NCBI RefSeq assembly: GCF_003611275.1
Contig: NZ_CP020699.1
Coordinates: 17,710 to 81,709 of the forward strand
Origin: Sulfitobacter sp. D7
GTDB taxonomy: Bacteria > Pseudomonadota > Alphaproteobacteria > Rhodobacterales > Rhodobacteraceae
Direction: 5' to 3'
DNA length: 64,000 nucleotides
Each line of letters begins with the position of its first letter. Within the stretch, counting starts at the first letter, position 1. The notes beneath the pieces are model-generated. The model saw only the letters and a program-made list of their open reading frames with translations, was not told the DNA's origin and made no database searches. Shown here piece after piece: positions 16,784 through 25,773 of this stretch. Position numbers and translations under genes: made by a program.

Positions 16784-17956
16784 TTAGTTTGAAACTGGAG
16801 CCATCTCACAGCCGTTGGCGGGATCCGCTTCTGCGGGAAGCTTTGCCAAGACTTTCTGTGTCTGCCCGCCATCGCCTGCGACCGTCTCGTAGACGTAGAT
16901 CGGCTGGACGATATTGTTGGTCGCAGGATCAATCGAAAGCGTTCCGCGCGGGCCATCGAACTTGACCTTGCGCAGGGCGTTGGCGAGGGTTTCACGATCC
17001 GTCGCACCGGCTTTCGTCGCCTCAATCAGCGCGCGGGCCGCGTCATAGCCATGTACGGCAAACTCGGACGGTGCGCGGCCAGTCTTCTCTTTGAAGGCCG
17101 ATACGAAAGCCGCATTTTCGGGGTTATCGATCGTCGGGGCGTAATGGAGGGCGGTGATTACCCCTTCGGCGGCGGGACCTTCAGCATTCACGTAAAGCGG
17201 AGACGTCAGAAAGCCGGAACCATAGAGCGGCAGATCGGCCTTCAGGCCAAAGCTGTCGTACTGCTTCACGAAAGAGATCGCCTCTCCGCCCGCATAGAAG
17301 ACGAACACAGCATCAGCGCCACTGGATTTGGCTTGGGCCAGATAGGGACCGAAATCCTGCGTTTTCTGGAACGGCGTGTATTCCTGCCCGACGATCTCTC
17401 CGCCCGCTGCGGTGAATGTTTCGGTAAATCCGCCGATCATTTGCCGACCGGCGGCATAATCAGGCGCGAGGGTATAGACCTTGCGGATCCCCTGCTCATA
17501 CATCCATTTGCCCATCGGACGGTTCACCTGCCCGTTGGAGAACGACATGCGCGTGATATAGGGCGAACAATTGATCCCGGTGGCCTCGTCGTTGCCGGCA
17601 TTGGCGACGATCAGTGGAACGCCGGCACCATGTACCATATCACGCACAGCACCCAACACGCCGGAGCTGACGATGCCCATCATGACATCGACCTTATCCT
17701 GAAGGATCAGTTTCTTCGCCTTGCCCAAGGCGACCGGAGGTTTCACCTCGGTATCCTCGCTGACGATCTCAAAAGTCGCATCGGTTTCCGAGCCAAATTT
17801 TTCGATCCCAAGGTTGAAACCTGTCTCAATCTCATTGCCAAGCGAGGCGTAGACCCCCGAGAAAGGCAGTAGCATACCGACTTTGAAGTCTTGCGCAGCG
17901 GCAGGCACAGCCAGACCGGTGGCGAGCCCAAGGGCCGCCAGAATAGTACGTTTCAT
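16784..17956 (-). CDS. livK: Liv-type periplasmic binding protein, probable aromatic acid receptor
   Basis: The 390-residue protein begins with a signal peptide (LGLATGLAVPAAAQ, cleavage near residue 22) and continues KVGMLLPFSGVYASLGNEIETGF, the type I periplasmic-binding fold. Two lobes are seen, with the hinge-side segments YAAGRQMIGGFTETF and EFAVHGYDAARALIEA. It delivers substrate to LivHMGF. Position directly after benD in a benzoate operon suggests benzoate, hydroxybenzoate or a related ring acid as ligand; binding-site residues cannot be assigned by eye. It lies 40 bases downstream of benD and likely belongs to the same transcript. Confidence 0.88.
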   Translation of the reverse strand: MKRTILAALGLATGLAVPAAAQDFKVGMLLPFSGVYASLGNEIETGFNLGIEKFGSETDATFEIVSEDTEVKPPVALGKAKKLILQDKVDVMMGIVSSGVLGAVRDMVHGAGVPLIVANAGNDEATGINCSPYITRMSFSNGQVNRPMGKWMYEQGIRKVYTLAPDYAAGRQMIGGFTETFTAAGGEIVGQEYTPFQKTQDFGPYLAQAKSSGADAVFVFYAGGEAISFVKQYDSFGLKADLPLYGSGFLTSPLYVNAEGPAAEGVITALHYAPTIDNPENAAFVSAFKEKTGRAPSEFAVHGYDAARALIEATKAGATDRETLANALRKVKFDGPRGTLSIDPATNNIVQPIYVYETVAGDGGQTQKVLAKLPAEADPANGCEMAPVSN

Positions 17957-17996
17957 TTTGTTCTCCTCCAGTTGAACTAAGACCCCCCCTCAGGGT

Positions 17997-18776
17997 CTAA
18001 CCAAGATCGCCCCCACCCACCGGCACCGTGACGCCGGTGATGTAGGACGCGTCATCCGACGCCAGAAACAGGATCGGACCTGCCTGTTCGTCGAGTGTTC
18101 CGTATCGTTTCATGAAGGAGGACTGGATCGTCTGGTCGACGATGGTCTGATACCAGTCCTCGCGTTGTTCTTCTTCGGCATTCGGATTGCGCGGCACCAC
18201 GCGCGCGGGCGCTTCGGTGCCACCGGGCGCTGTCGCCACCACGCGAATGCCCCGCTCGGCCATCTCCCAGGCAAGGTTCGCGGTGATCGCGTTCACCCCC
18301 CCTTTGGCCGCGCCGTAAGGCACGCGGTTGAGCCCCCGTGTGGCGATGGAAGATACGTTGACGATCACGCCACTTTCGCGTTGCAACATGTGGTCGATCG
18401 CAGCGCGACAGCAAAACAGTGTCGGGAAAAGCGAGCGACGTACCTCTGCCTCAATCTGCGTTGGCTCGTAATGCTCATAGGGTTTGGCCCAGATGGTGCC
18501 GCCCACGTTGTTGATCAGGATGTCGATCTGGCCCCATAGATCGACGGCCTTTTGCATGGCCTTTGCGCAGCCGGTCCATGTCTCGAGGTTGACGCTAATC
18601 GCTTCGGCCTCCCCCCCGGCACTGCGGATCGCTTTGACCACCTCGTTGCGGGCGGGAGAACGGTCGACGATCAGAACCCGTGCGCCCTCTTTCGCCGCGC
18701 GCTCTGCCACCGATCGACCGATGCCCTGCGCCGCACCCGTGACCACCATAACCTTGCCTTCGAAACGCGCACTCAT
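17997..18776 (-). CDS. benD: Benzoate cis-diol dehydrogenase
   Basis: BenD oxidises and decarboxylates 1,6-dihydroxycyclohexa-2,4-diene-1-carboxylate to catechol with NAD+. The 259-residue protein is a classical short-chain dehydrogenase: cofactor motif TGAAQGIG (about residues 13-20), NNVGG in the middle, catalytic serine in VNVSS and YGAAK for the Tyr-Lys pair. Segments NNVGGTIWAKPYEHY and GGTEAPARVVPRN are characteristic of BenD/XylL. It overlaps benC by four bases, confirming an operon, and is normal in length. Confidence 0.92.
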   Translation of the reverse strand: MSARFEGKVMVVTGAAQGIGRSVAERAAKEGARVLIVDRSPARNEVVKAIRSAGGEAEAISVNLETWTGCAKAMQKAVDLWGQIDILINNVGGTIWAKPYEHYEPTQIEAEVRRSLFPTLFCCRAAIDHMLQRESGVIVNVSSIATRGLNRVPYGAAKGGVNAITANLAWEMAERGIRVVATAPGGTEAPARVVPRNPNAEEEQREDWYQTIVDQTIQSSFMKRYGTLDEQAGPILFLASDDASYITGVTVPVGGGDLG

Positions 18777-19795
18777 GCGGCTTCTGCCGAGGTTTCTGTC
18801 GGGTTGAACTTTTCATAATGAAAGCTCACCGGTGCCACGCCCAATATGTCGAAGTGCGACCGCACCGCATCCACCATGGGCGGCGGGCCGCAGAGGTAGA
18901 CATCGCAATCCCCGCCGCAAAGGTCTTCTGCCGAAAGGTGATCGGTCACAAACCCCTTGCGGTCATGCGCCTCGTCCTCTGCTGCGAGGACGGTCACGAC
19001 GGTGACATTGCCAATCTTCTCGGCCAGCGCGTTGACCCGGTCCAATTCGACCAGATCCGCAGCACGGGTCACCGCGTAATAGAGTTTGATGGGCTGATCG
19101 GCCCCCAGCTCGGCCAATTGCTCCAGCATCGAGAGGAAAGGCGCGAGGCCGGTGCCGCCTGCCAGCCAAAGCTGGTTACGTTCGATGGGGCGCAGGTAAA
19201 ACGCCCCCATCGGACCAGTGAGCGTCACCTGATCGCCCGGTTTGGCCTGCGCGCCCAGATAGCTGCTCATCACCCCACCGGGCAGATTGCGGATCAGGAA
19301 GGTCGCCTCATCATCGCCCGGCGCGGAAGAGAAGGAATAGGAGCGGTGCTGTCCGGTTCCCGGGACGGTCACGTTGACATATTGCCCGGGCAGGAAACCC
19401 AGGGGTTTGGCCAGTTTCAGCTTCAAGCTGAAGGATGTCTCAGAAAGGGTTTCGACGGCCAGCACCTCGCCTTCGACGGCCTCCGGCGCGGTTTTGCAGG
19501 CTGCGGATGATGTCGGCACGCGCAACACGCAGTCGCTTTCGGGTATCATCTGACAGGTCAGGACAAAGCCCGCTTCGGCTTCCTCGTCGCTCATGGACTC
19601 GTCCATGTAGAACTCAAGCTCGTAGGTGCCTTTTTCGGCAAAACATTTGCAGGTGCCGCAAACACCATCGCGACAATCCATCGGCAGGTTGATTTTCTGC
19701 CGGAAGGCCGCATCCGTTACCTTCTCATCGTCTTCGCATTGGATGACGCGGGTGACACCATCCTCAAAGTTCAGGGCGACATTGTAGCTTGTCAT
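18773..19795 (-). CDS. benC: Benzoate 1,2-dioxygenase electron transfer component
   Basis: This 340-residue reductase passes electrons from NADH to the BenAB oxygenase. An N-terminal plant-type [2Fe-2S] ferredoxin domain (residues 1-95) carries the four-cysteine pattern CRDGVCGTCKC plus a distal cysteine in FVLTCQ. FAD binding follows (RSYSFSSAPGD), then the NADH domain (LAGGTGLAPFLSMLEQL and the terminal YLCGPPPMVDAVR). All domains are intact. It lies between benB (71-base gap) and benD (overlap). Confidence 0.94.
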   Translation of the reverse strand: MTSYNVALNFEDGVTRVIQCEDDEKVTDAAFRQKINLPMDCRDGVCGTCKCFAEKGTYELEFYMDESMSDEEAEAGFVLTCQMIPESDCVLRVPTSSAACKTAPEAVEGEVLAVETLSETSFSLKLKLAKPLGFLPGQYVNVTVPGTGQHRSYSFSSAPGDDEATFLIRNLPGGVMSSYLGAQAKPGDQVTLTGPMGAFYLRPIERNQLWLAGGTGLAPFLSMLEQLAELGADQPIKLYYAVTRAADLVELDRVNALAEKIGNVTVVTVLAAEDEAHDRKGFVTDHLSAEDLCGGDCDVYLCGPPPMVDAVRSHFDILGVAPVSFHYEKFNPTETSAEAA

Positions 19796-19866
19796 GGCAT
19801 GCTCCTCCCTTGGCCACGCAGCCTGCCGGGCTGCGCGGGGGTGTAGTGGCTCCCGACGGAACGGGA

Positions 19867-20394
19867 TCAGGTGTGGTAGACGTCGATCACGTGGTGGATG
19901 TGGTCGTTCTTCAGGACTACTTTTTTGTCAGTGATCAGCGGCTTGGGGCCGGTGATGTCGACCGTGTAAAAAGACGTGCCCCAGTGCTGGTCGGTCGCAC
20001 CGTAACGGTAGCTCAGCGTTTGCCAGTTGAAGCGCAGCTTGATCTCGCTGCCCTTGCGAGCCAGCACTTCGATACCAGAAAGGTAATGGTTGGTCCGCGG
20101 CTCAGGCAGTGACGTGGCCGATGACCGGTCGGTTTTGATCCGAAAGACGCGATCCTCGATGCCCTGTTTGTTGGGATAGTACATCAGTGAAATCTCGTTC
20201 GCCGGGTCTTCGGTCAGCGTGTCATAATCGTCCCATGCAGGCATCCAGAAGGGGCAATCCTTGTGGTAGAAGGCCAACCAAGTGTCCCAGTCCCGGTCAT
20301 CAAGGGCGCGGGCCTCTGCGAAGAGAAACGCTTGGATCTCTTCATAGCTCATGGCCGAGGCAGCTTCTGTGCGCTCAAGTGTTGCAGTGCTCAT
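19867..20394 (-). CDS. benB: Benzoate 1,2-dioxygenase small subunit
   Basis: This 175-residue beta subunit of the aromatic-ring-hydroxylating dioxygenase adopts a cystatin/NTF2-like fold. It stabilises the alpha3beta3 hexamer without carrying cofactors. The segment EARALDDRDWDTWLAFYHKDCPFWMPAW near residues 27-55 is strongly conserved in BenB/XylY, and the C-terminus VVLKNDHIHHVIDVYHT is intact. It begins 12 bases after benA ends. Confidence 0.93.
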   Translation of the reverse strand: MSTATLERTEAASAMSYEEIQAFLFAEARALDDRDWDTWLAFYHKDCPFWMPAWDDYDTLTEDPANEISLMYYPNKQGIEDRVFRIKTDRSSATSLPEPRTNHYLSGIEVLARKGSEIKLRFNWQTLSYRYGATDQHWGTSFYTVDITGPKPLITDKKVVLKNDHIHHVIDVYHT

Positions 20395-20406
20395 CTCAGA
20401 CCCCCC

Positions 20407-21795
20407 TTATTCTGCTGCCAAAGTCGCATCAGGCGCGGTTTCGCGTTCCTTTGCGATGGCATGGTTCATACGCTCTTGCCAGTTGCTGTGCTGGATCACG
20501 AAGAGTCCTTCGTCCTCCGTCCGCGCGCCAGATAGGATCGGGTTGATCCCCAGCTTCTTGGCATCCTCATCCGGCCCCTTGATCCACTGTGTGGCCCCGC
20601 GGGTCAGGTCGTTCCATTTGGCATGTGCAGCACCGGCATAGCCGCGCTGTGTGGCCCGAAATTCTTCGGTATCATCCGGTGTGGCCATCCCTGAGGCATT
20701 GAAGAAGTCCTCGTACTGCCGAATGCGGCGGGTCCGTGCTTCTTGGCTCTCCCCTTTAGGAGCGATGCAATAGATGGTCACTTCGGTCTCATTGACGCTG
20801 ATCGGGCGGAAGACCCGGATCTGGGAACTGAACTGATCCATCAGGAAGACGTTTGGGTAGAGGCAAAGGTTGCGCAACACACCTACCATCCAATCGGCTT
20901 TGGTTTCGCCGTGCTTTTCGGTCCATTCCTCAAGGCGCGAATATCCCGGACGGTTGGTCGGATCGGCCCATTCGGTCCAGAGTAGGATGTGACCGTTCTC
21001 ATAGGCGTGAAAGCCGCCCCGCTGCTTGGCCCATTTGCTGGCATCCGTTGCCTTGATGTCGTCTTCCTTACCATCGTCGGTGCGGTGGGCCGTGGTCGCC
21101 ACATAGTTCCAATGAACCGCCGAGACGTGATAGCCATCGGCCCCATTCTCGGCCTGTAGTTTCCAATTGCCGTCATAGGTGTAGGTCGACGCGCCGCGCA
21201 GGACCTCAAGCCCCTCGTCGGCCTGATCCACGATCATGTCGATCATCTTGCACGCATCGCCCAGGTAGTCTGTCAGCGGTTGAACGTCCTCGCTGAGCGA
21301 GCCGAATAGGAACCCGCGATAGTTCTCGAACTTCGCCACTTTGGTAAGGTCGTGGCTGCCGTCCTTGTTGAACTGCTCAGGGTAACCTGCGCCTTTGGGG
21401 TCTTTGACCTTCAAAAGCTTGCCGGTGTTCGAAAAGGTCCAACCGTGGAAAGGGCAGGTAAATGTCTTTTGATTGCGACGTTTGAACCGGCAAAGCTGCG
21501 CCCCACGGTGCGAACAAGCGTTCACCAGCGCGTGCAGTTCGCCTTCCTTGTCGCGGGTGATGACAACCGGCGTGCGCCCCATCGTCAGGGTAAAGTAGTC
21601 GCCCGAGTTCGGGATCTGGCTTTCATGCGCCATGTAGATCCAGTTGCCTTCGAAGATATGTTTGATCTCCAGTTCGAACATCTCTTCATCGGTGAAGATG
21701 TCCCGGCGACAACGGAATACACCGTTTTCAGGATCATCTTGGATCGCGCCATCAAGGCGCGTCTGGAACTCATCAAGATTGGATTGTGTGAACAT
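20407..21795 (-). CDS. benA: Benzoate 1,2-dioxygenase large subunit
   Basis: BenA is the catalytic subunit that adds both atoms of O2 to benzoate at C1 and C2. The 462-residue protein has an N-terminal Rieske domain with [11 protein letters not shown] and CPFHGW (the C-x-H and C-x-x-H ligands). A catalytic domain follows, whose mononuclear-iron histidines lie in [13 protein letters not shown] with an aspartate further on. [11 protein letters not shown] is another Rieske-oxygenase marker. Length and motifs match BenA/XylX. It lies 73 bases downstream of catB, so the unusual order catB-benABCD-liv is one likely transcript. Confidence 0.94.
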   Translation of the reverse strand: MFTQSNLDEFQTRLDGAIQDDPENGVFRCRRDIFTDEEMFELEIKHIFEGNWIYMAHESQIPNSGDYFTLTMGRTPVVITRDKEGELHALVNACSHRGAQLCRFKRRNQKTFTCPFHGWTFSNTGKLLKVKDPKGAGYPEQFNKDGSHDLTKVAKFENYRGFLFGSLSEDVQPLTDYLGDACKMIDMIVDQADEGLEVLRGASTYTYDGNWKLQAENGADGYHVSAVHWNYVATTAHRTDDGKEDDIKATDASKWAKQRGGFHAYENGHILLWTEWADPTNRPGYSRLEEWTEKHGETKADWMVGVLRNLCLYPNVFLMDQFSSQIRVFRPISVNETEVTIYCIAPKGESQEARTRRIRQYEDFFNASGMATPDDTEEFRATQRGYAGAAHAKWNDLTRGATQWIKGPDEDAKKLGINPILSGARTEDEGLFVIQHSNWQERMNHAIAKERETAPDATLAAE

Positions 21796-21868
21796 TTGGT
21801 CCTCCTCCTAAGCGCCTTCACGCTTCTCCAGCGTGTCGGCTGATTTTTTCATTTCCCCCCGCTGGCAA

Positions 21869-23014
21869 TCAGCCAGCGACGGCTTTCATGCTGCGTTGCG
21901 CACAACGTCGGAATGCGGTGATCTTGTCGGGGTCGAGCGTGACACCGATGCCCGGGCCGGACGGGACTTCGACACAGAAGTCGCGGTAAATAAGCGGCTC
22001 CGCGAGGATCCCGTCCGTCAGCAACAAGGGTCCGAAAAATTCGGTGCCCCAGTGCAGGGTCTCGATCGTCGCAAAGAGTTGCAGCGCTGCTGCCGTGCCC
22101 AATCCGGTCTCAAGCATGGTGCCGCCGTAAAGGCCAAGGCCAGCGGCCTGACCGATCGCGATAACCTCAGAGGCGCGTTTAAGCCCGCCTGACTGGGAAA
22201 CTTTCACGGCGAAAACGTCGGCGCAATTCTCACGGACGGCGGCCAACGCGTCCTCCGGGCCATTCAGAGCTTCATCCGCCATGACGGCGATCTCATAGCC
22301 CTTGGTCAGTTCGGCCATCGCCCGGCGATAGCGCGCGGCGACAGGCTGTTCGACCAGCTCACAGCCAGCATCCTGCAACCCCTTCAAACCCCAGCGTGCT
22401 TCCTGAAGGGACCACGCCGTATTGACATCCACCCTTACACTTGCCGCATCGCCTACGGCCTGTTTGATACGCGCAACATGCGTGACATCCTCCCGCACGG
22501 ACCGTTTGCCGATTTTCAGCTTAAAGATATTGTGACGCCGGGTTTCGATCATTTCCTGCGCTTCGGCGATGTCCGTATCGGAATTCCCCGAGGCCAAGGT
22601 CCAAGCGACGGGCAATTTCTGATGCACCGCTCCGCCGAACAGCTGCGAGACCGGCACACCGAGCCGTTTGCCCAACCCGTCCCACAGCGCGATTTCCACT
22701 GCGGTTTTGGCAATGCGGTTTCCCTTCACCAGCTTGTCGATCAGTTGGATCGCGCCGTTCACATTATCAGCTTCACGGCCCAGCAAGAGCGGAGTGATAT
22801 AGGTATCAATTGCAGATTGGATGCCCTCAGGGCTTTCGGCGCCGTAGCTCAGACCGCCGATGGTCGTGCCCTCACCGATCCCTTCCGACCCATCAGAGTA
22901 TTTGATCCGAACCAAGACAGCGGTCTGCGTACGCATCGTCGCCATCGAAAGCACGTGTCCTCGAATGGTCGGGATGTCGAGGATCATCGTCTCGATTTGG
23001 TCGATCTTCGTCAT
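21869..23014 (-). CDS. catB: Muconate cycloisomerase
   Basis: CatB converts cis,cis-muconate to muconolactone using Mn2+. The protein (about 381 residues from ATG 23014; a GTG at 23023 is also possible) belongs to the enolase superfamily. It has an N-terminal capping domain (HVLSMATMRTQTAVLVRIKYSDG), then a TIM barrel with lysine in FKLKIGKR, metal ligands in RVDVNTAW, LVEQPV and MADEALNGP, and a second lysine in VKVSQSGGL. It opens the operon catB-benABCD-livKHMGF. A GGTCT-N6-ATACC dyad lies about 80 bases upstream and probably controls the whole unit. No catC accompanies it, which is unusual. Confidence 0.92.
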   Translation of the reverse strand: MTKIDQIETMILDIPTIRGHVLSMATMRTQTAVLVRIKYSDGSEGIGEGTTIGGLSYGAESPEGIQSAIDTYITPLLLGREADNVNGAIQLIDKLVKGNRIAKTAVEIALWDGLGKRLGVPVSQLFGGAVHQKLPVAWTLASGNSDTDIAEAQEMIETRRHNIFKLKIGKRSVREDVTHVARIKQAVGDAASVRVDVNTAWSLQEARWGLKGLQDAGCELVEQPVAARYRRAMAELTKGYEIAVMADEALNGPEDALAAVRENCADVFAVKVSQSGGLKRASEVIAIGQAAGLGLYGGTMLETGLGTAAALQLFATIETLHWGTEFFGPLLLTDGILAEPLIYRDFCVEVPSGPGIGVTLDPDKITAFRRCAQRSMKAVAG

Positions 23015-23091
23015 GGGCTTCACCGCATCTGCAAGTTTTCATCTGCAGCACAGAATGCCCGCCGAATTCGGTTTCTGTCGATGATGGGTGG

Positions 23092-23107
23092 GGTCTTAGG
23101 TGATACC
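23092..23107. promoter_or_regulatory. LysR-type dyad upstream of the catB-ben-liv operon
   Basis: GGTCT-TAGGTG-ATACC has the same arm sequence (one mismatch) and the same six-base spacer as the two dyads before catA. It sits 77-93 bases upstream of the catB start codons and is a likely binding site for the CatR/BenM-like regulator. Confidence 0.5.
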
Positions 23108-23240
23108 CTGCGATTTCACGCAGCGCGTCGGGTGTAATGAACGGCTATCTTATGGTCACCCAAAGGTGCCGCCAAAAATCGAAGGCACCCGCGCCGGTTC
23201 TTCCGGGCGGGCGCTTGAAACACGCTCGAAGGGCCGTGGC

Positions 23241-24062
23241 CTACCTCGGATGAAAGATAAAGGACCGCATGGAGATCGACCCAAGGTCGATACTGTCGGT
23301 CATGAACAGCAGGTCATCGCGCTGATCCGATGCGCCCGCGATTGTGAGCGCGGGCAAGTAATGGTCCACGCTGGGGTGCGCTTCGATAAGTAGAGAGCCC
23401 AACTTTTCGCGATTTGACAGCGTATCGAAGTCACGGTCGATCAAACGACCGCTAAACAGATCATCGAACTCAAGCGCAAAGGATTCGGGTCTTCCGTTAA
23501 AGCTCAGCCGCCGCAGGTTATGAACGATATTGCCAGACCCGAGCATGAGCACGCCCCGATCTCGCAGGTCGGACAGTGCTTGGCCGATCTCGAGTTGATG
23601 TGCCAACCCTTGCCCCATGTCGATGGAGACCTGAAACACAGGAACATCCGCTTCCGGGTATAGATATTTCAGAACCGCCCAGGCGCCGTGGTCCAACCCC
23701 CAGGTGTCGTCTTCCTCGGCCCGGTGGCTCGAGAGAAGAGAGACAACTTCGCGCGCGAGCTCCGGTTGCCCCTGTGCCGGGTATTGCTCAGCATAGAGCG
23801 CGTCCGGAAAGCCATTGAAGTCGTGGATCGTGCGCGGCAAGGCGGAGACATCAACCAGCGTTGTGCCGCGTGTCATCCAATGGGCCGATACCACGAGGAC
23901 CGCGTTTGGCCGTGGAAGGCCCTCCCCCAAAGTGGTCCAAGCTTGGCTGAACGGCCCCTCCGTGATGGCATGCATAGGGCTGCCGTGGCCGAGAAAGACA
24001 ACCGGCATTCTTTGAGTTGGTGCGAAGCGATCGCGCAGGCTGTGCAAGGTATGGGTCTGCAT
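23241..24062 (-). CDS. LigB-type (DODA-like) extradiol ring-cleavage dioxygenase
   Basis: This 273-residue non-heme iron dioxygenase belongs to the class III extradiol family (4,5-DOPA dioxygenase / YgiD branch). Metal and acid-base histidines lie in VFLGHGSPM, VVSAHWMTRG, GLDHGAW and HPSVDHYLPAL. ATG 24062 was chosen over an earlier in-frame start because GGAG lies nine bases before it. It follows a DoxX gene on the same strand and is divergent from a LysR gene, a common three-gene arrangement. The natural substrate is unknown: a catecholic compound such as DOPA, or a detoxification role against quinone-forming phenols, are possible. Confidence 0.85.
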   Translation of the reverse strand: MQTHTLHSLRDRFAPTQRMPVVFLGHGSPMHAITEGPFSQAWTTLGEGLPRPNAVLVVSAHWMTRGTTLVDVSALPRTIHDFNGFPDALYAEQYPAQGQPELAREVVSLLSSHRAEEDDTWGLDHGAWAVLKYLYPEADVPVFQVSIDMGQGLAHQLEIGQALSDLRDRGVLMLGSGNIVHNLRRLSFNGRPESFALEFDDLFSGRLIDRDFDTLSNREKLGSLLIEAHPSVDHYLPALTIAGASDQRDDLLFMTDSIDLGSISMRSFIFHPR

Positions 24063-24080
24063 CGTAATGTCTCCGGTTGA

Positions 24081-24108
24081 CCGGATCACCCTTGATTGGG
24101 TGATCCGG
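24081..24108 (-). promoter_or_regulatory. Intercistronic hairpin between doxX and the dioxygenase gene
   Basis: CCGGATCACCC and GGGTGATCCGG form a perfect 11-bp stem with a six-base loop, 14 bases after the doxX stop and before the dioxygenase start. There is no T-run. It may stabilise or attenuate the transcript. Confidence 0.55.
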
Positions 24109-24122
24109 GAGGTTTCAGCAGA

Positions 24123-24545
24123 TCAGGCGAATTTACCCAAGGCACGGTCAATCACCGGCAGGCGCAGCGCATAGGTGCCCGCTCCCAGCAGGGCGATCAC
24201 GCCTTGGACTACCGCCCAGAACAGCGGGAATTCCCATCCACCACCTTGGTTTGAGAAGGTCCAGCCGAACCCGGCATGAGCCCAGACCGACCCAAGGAGG
24301 ATGGCAACCAGCGGCAAGGACACAAGACGGACCGCAACGCCAGCGATCAACAAAAGACCACCACCAAGCTCAGCGAGGATTGTCAGGTAAGCAAAGAAGC
24401 CCGGTAGGCCTAGGCTTTCAAAAAACGCGACGGTGCCGGGAATGGTGAAAAGGCTCACCTTCATCCACCCGTGGGCGATAAAGAGAACACCGCTGGAGAG
24501 ACGGAGCGTTAGGGCTGCGAGATCGGTATTGAATTGCGTTACCAT
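24123..24545 (-). CDS. DoxX-family membrane protein
   Basis: The protein has 140 residues with four predicted membrane helices. The DoxX pattern begins TLRLSSGVLFIAHGWMKV, then FFESLGLPGFFAYLTILAELGGGLLLIAGVAVR. ATG 24545 follows AGAAGGA, and the longer in-frame extension to 24632 has no matching leader. DoxX proteins are small quinone-related inner-membrane proteins of uncertain role, often found with oxidoreductases or redox-stress genes. Here it is co-transcribed with the LigB-type dioxygenase, pointing to handling of phenolic or quinone compounds. Confidence 0.85.
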   Translation of the reverse strand: MVTQFNTDLAALTLRLSSGVLFIAHGWMKVSLFTIPGTVAFFESLGLPGFFAYLTILAELGGGLLLIAGVAVRLVSLPLVAILLGSVWAHAGFGWTFSNQGGGWEFPLFWAVVQGVIALLGAGTYALRLPVIDRALGKFA

Positions 24546-24643
24546 TCGTTTGGTTCCTTCTGGGGAGAGACCGCATGCAAGCGGCCCTGTTGTTGGTATG
24601 TCCCCTACATACGCCTTGCACCCCTCGCTCAAAATGGCGAATA

Positions 24644-24662
24644 TATGGAATGACTATCCATA
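24644..24662. promoter_or_regulatory. Dyad between doxX and its LysR regulator
   Basis: TATGGA-N7-TCCATA lies 17 bases before the LysR start codon and about 100 bases upstream of doxX. Its symmetry and placement fit an autoregulatory LysR-type site serving both divergent genes. Confidence 0.5.
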
Positions 24663-24678
24663 AAATGTACTGAATAAG

Positions 24679-25572
24679 ATGGACCTGCTCGATCAATTGC
24701 GCGCCTTCGTGGCAACGGCCCGAAGCGGATCGTTCACCGCGGCGGCCGAAGAAATAGGCACCTCCAACCGCCTGACGTCAAAGTACGTGGCCGAGCTTGA
24801 GCAGAGGCTTGGGGTTCGCCTGCTGCAAAGAACGACACGGCAGGTTGGGCTGTCCCCGGCTGGGGAAACCTTGCTGGCCGGTGTCCCCGCGCTCCTTGAT
24901 GGGATCGACGACCTCCTAGAGGAAGTTTCGCAAGGGTCCGAAGGTCTGTCCGGTCCGCTCCGGATCACGGCCCCCGTCACTTTTGGCGAGATTTACGTGG
25001 CCGGCATGCTGGCACGCTTCGGCGCCATTTACCCTGATCTAACAATCGATCTGCGATTGAGCGATACCTATGCGGACCTTGCATCAGATGGGATCGACCT
25101 GGCCCTGCGCATTGGCCATTTCGATCTGTCGTCCATGAAGGTCCGCCGCCTGACCCGTTTCGAAAGCATTCTTGTCGCCAGCCCCGCCTTTCTGGCCCAG
25201 AGTCCCAAGATCACAAGGCCTGAAGACCTGTCCGAGGTAAGCTGTATCGTCGATACGAACCGGCGCCTTGCGCGTCGCTGGAACTTCACTCGGGCGTCTG
25301 AGGAACGGGTCGTCCAAGTCAAAGGACGGTTTCAGGTGAACTCCGCTCACGCGGCGGCAGAACTCGCGCGCCAAGGGCTTGGAGTGGCCTATATCCCGAG
25401 CTTCGCGGTGAGTGACGCCATCGAACGCGGTGCGCTGGTGCCGCTTTTGCCCGAGTGGACCGGGGAGAAAGGCGATGTGGCGGCGGTCTACCTCGAAGGC
25501 CGCGCCCTTCCGCGCAAGGTACGGACGCTTATCGATTTTATCGTGGACGACATAGGCGAAACCTCATTCTAA
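24679..25572 (+). CDS. LysR-family regulator of the DoxX-dioxygenase pair
   Basis: This 297-residue regulator has an N-terminal HTH (DLLDQLRAFVATARSGSFTAAAEEIGTSNRLTSKYVAELEQRLG) with the SNRLTSKYVAELE variant typical of the CrgA/DmlR branch. The effector domain starts at GPLRITAPVTFGE. It is divergent from doxX-dioxygenase with 133 bases between them containing a clear dyad, so it probably regulates that pair. The inducer is unknown. Confidence 0.85.
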   Translation: MDLLDQLRAFVATARSGSFTAAAEEIGTSNRLTSKYVAELEQRLGVRLLQRTTRQVGLSPAGETLLAGVPALLDGIDDLLEEVSQGSEGLSGPLRITAPVTFGEIYVAGMLARFGAIYPDLTIDLRLSDTYADLASDGIDLALRIGHFDLSSMKVRRLTRFESILVASPAFLAQSPKITRPEDLSEVSCIVDTNRRLARRWNFTRASEERVVQVKGRFQVNSAHAAAELARQGLGVAYIPSFAVSDAIERGALVPLLPEWTGEKGDVAAVYLEGRALPRKVRTLIDFIVDDIGETSF

Positions 25573-25713
25573 GGCGTCCAACGCTAAAGGTGGATCGCCT
25601 TGCACGGTCAGGCCTCTGGCGGTAACCCTTAACCGCCGAAAAGATTCTGAGGCCGGTTGGTTATTCCGGCCCTCTGACTTCCAGAGATCCAGTCGCAGTA
25701 TCCTGCGAACCCT

Positions 25714-25761
25714 CGGCATCGACCACTCATTGGTCGGTGCCGGGGGAGTTGTGTTCCCCCC
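25714..25761. other. Two adjacent hairpins between the LysR gene and the DUF2798-type gene
   Basis: CGGCATCGACC (25714-25724) pairs with GGTCGGTGCCG (25732-25742, one G-U). GGGGGA and TCCCCC form a second stem at 25742-25760. They could terminate lysR or form a leader structure for the small gene that follows. Confidence 0.4.
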
Positions 25762-25773
25762 TCCGACCGCAAC

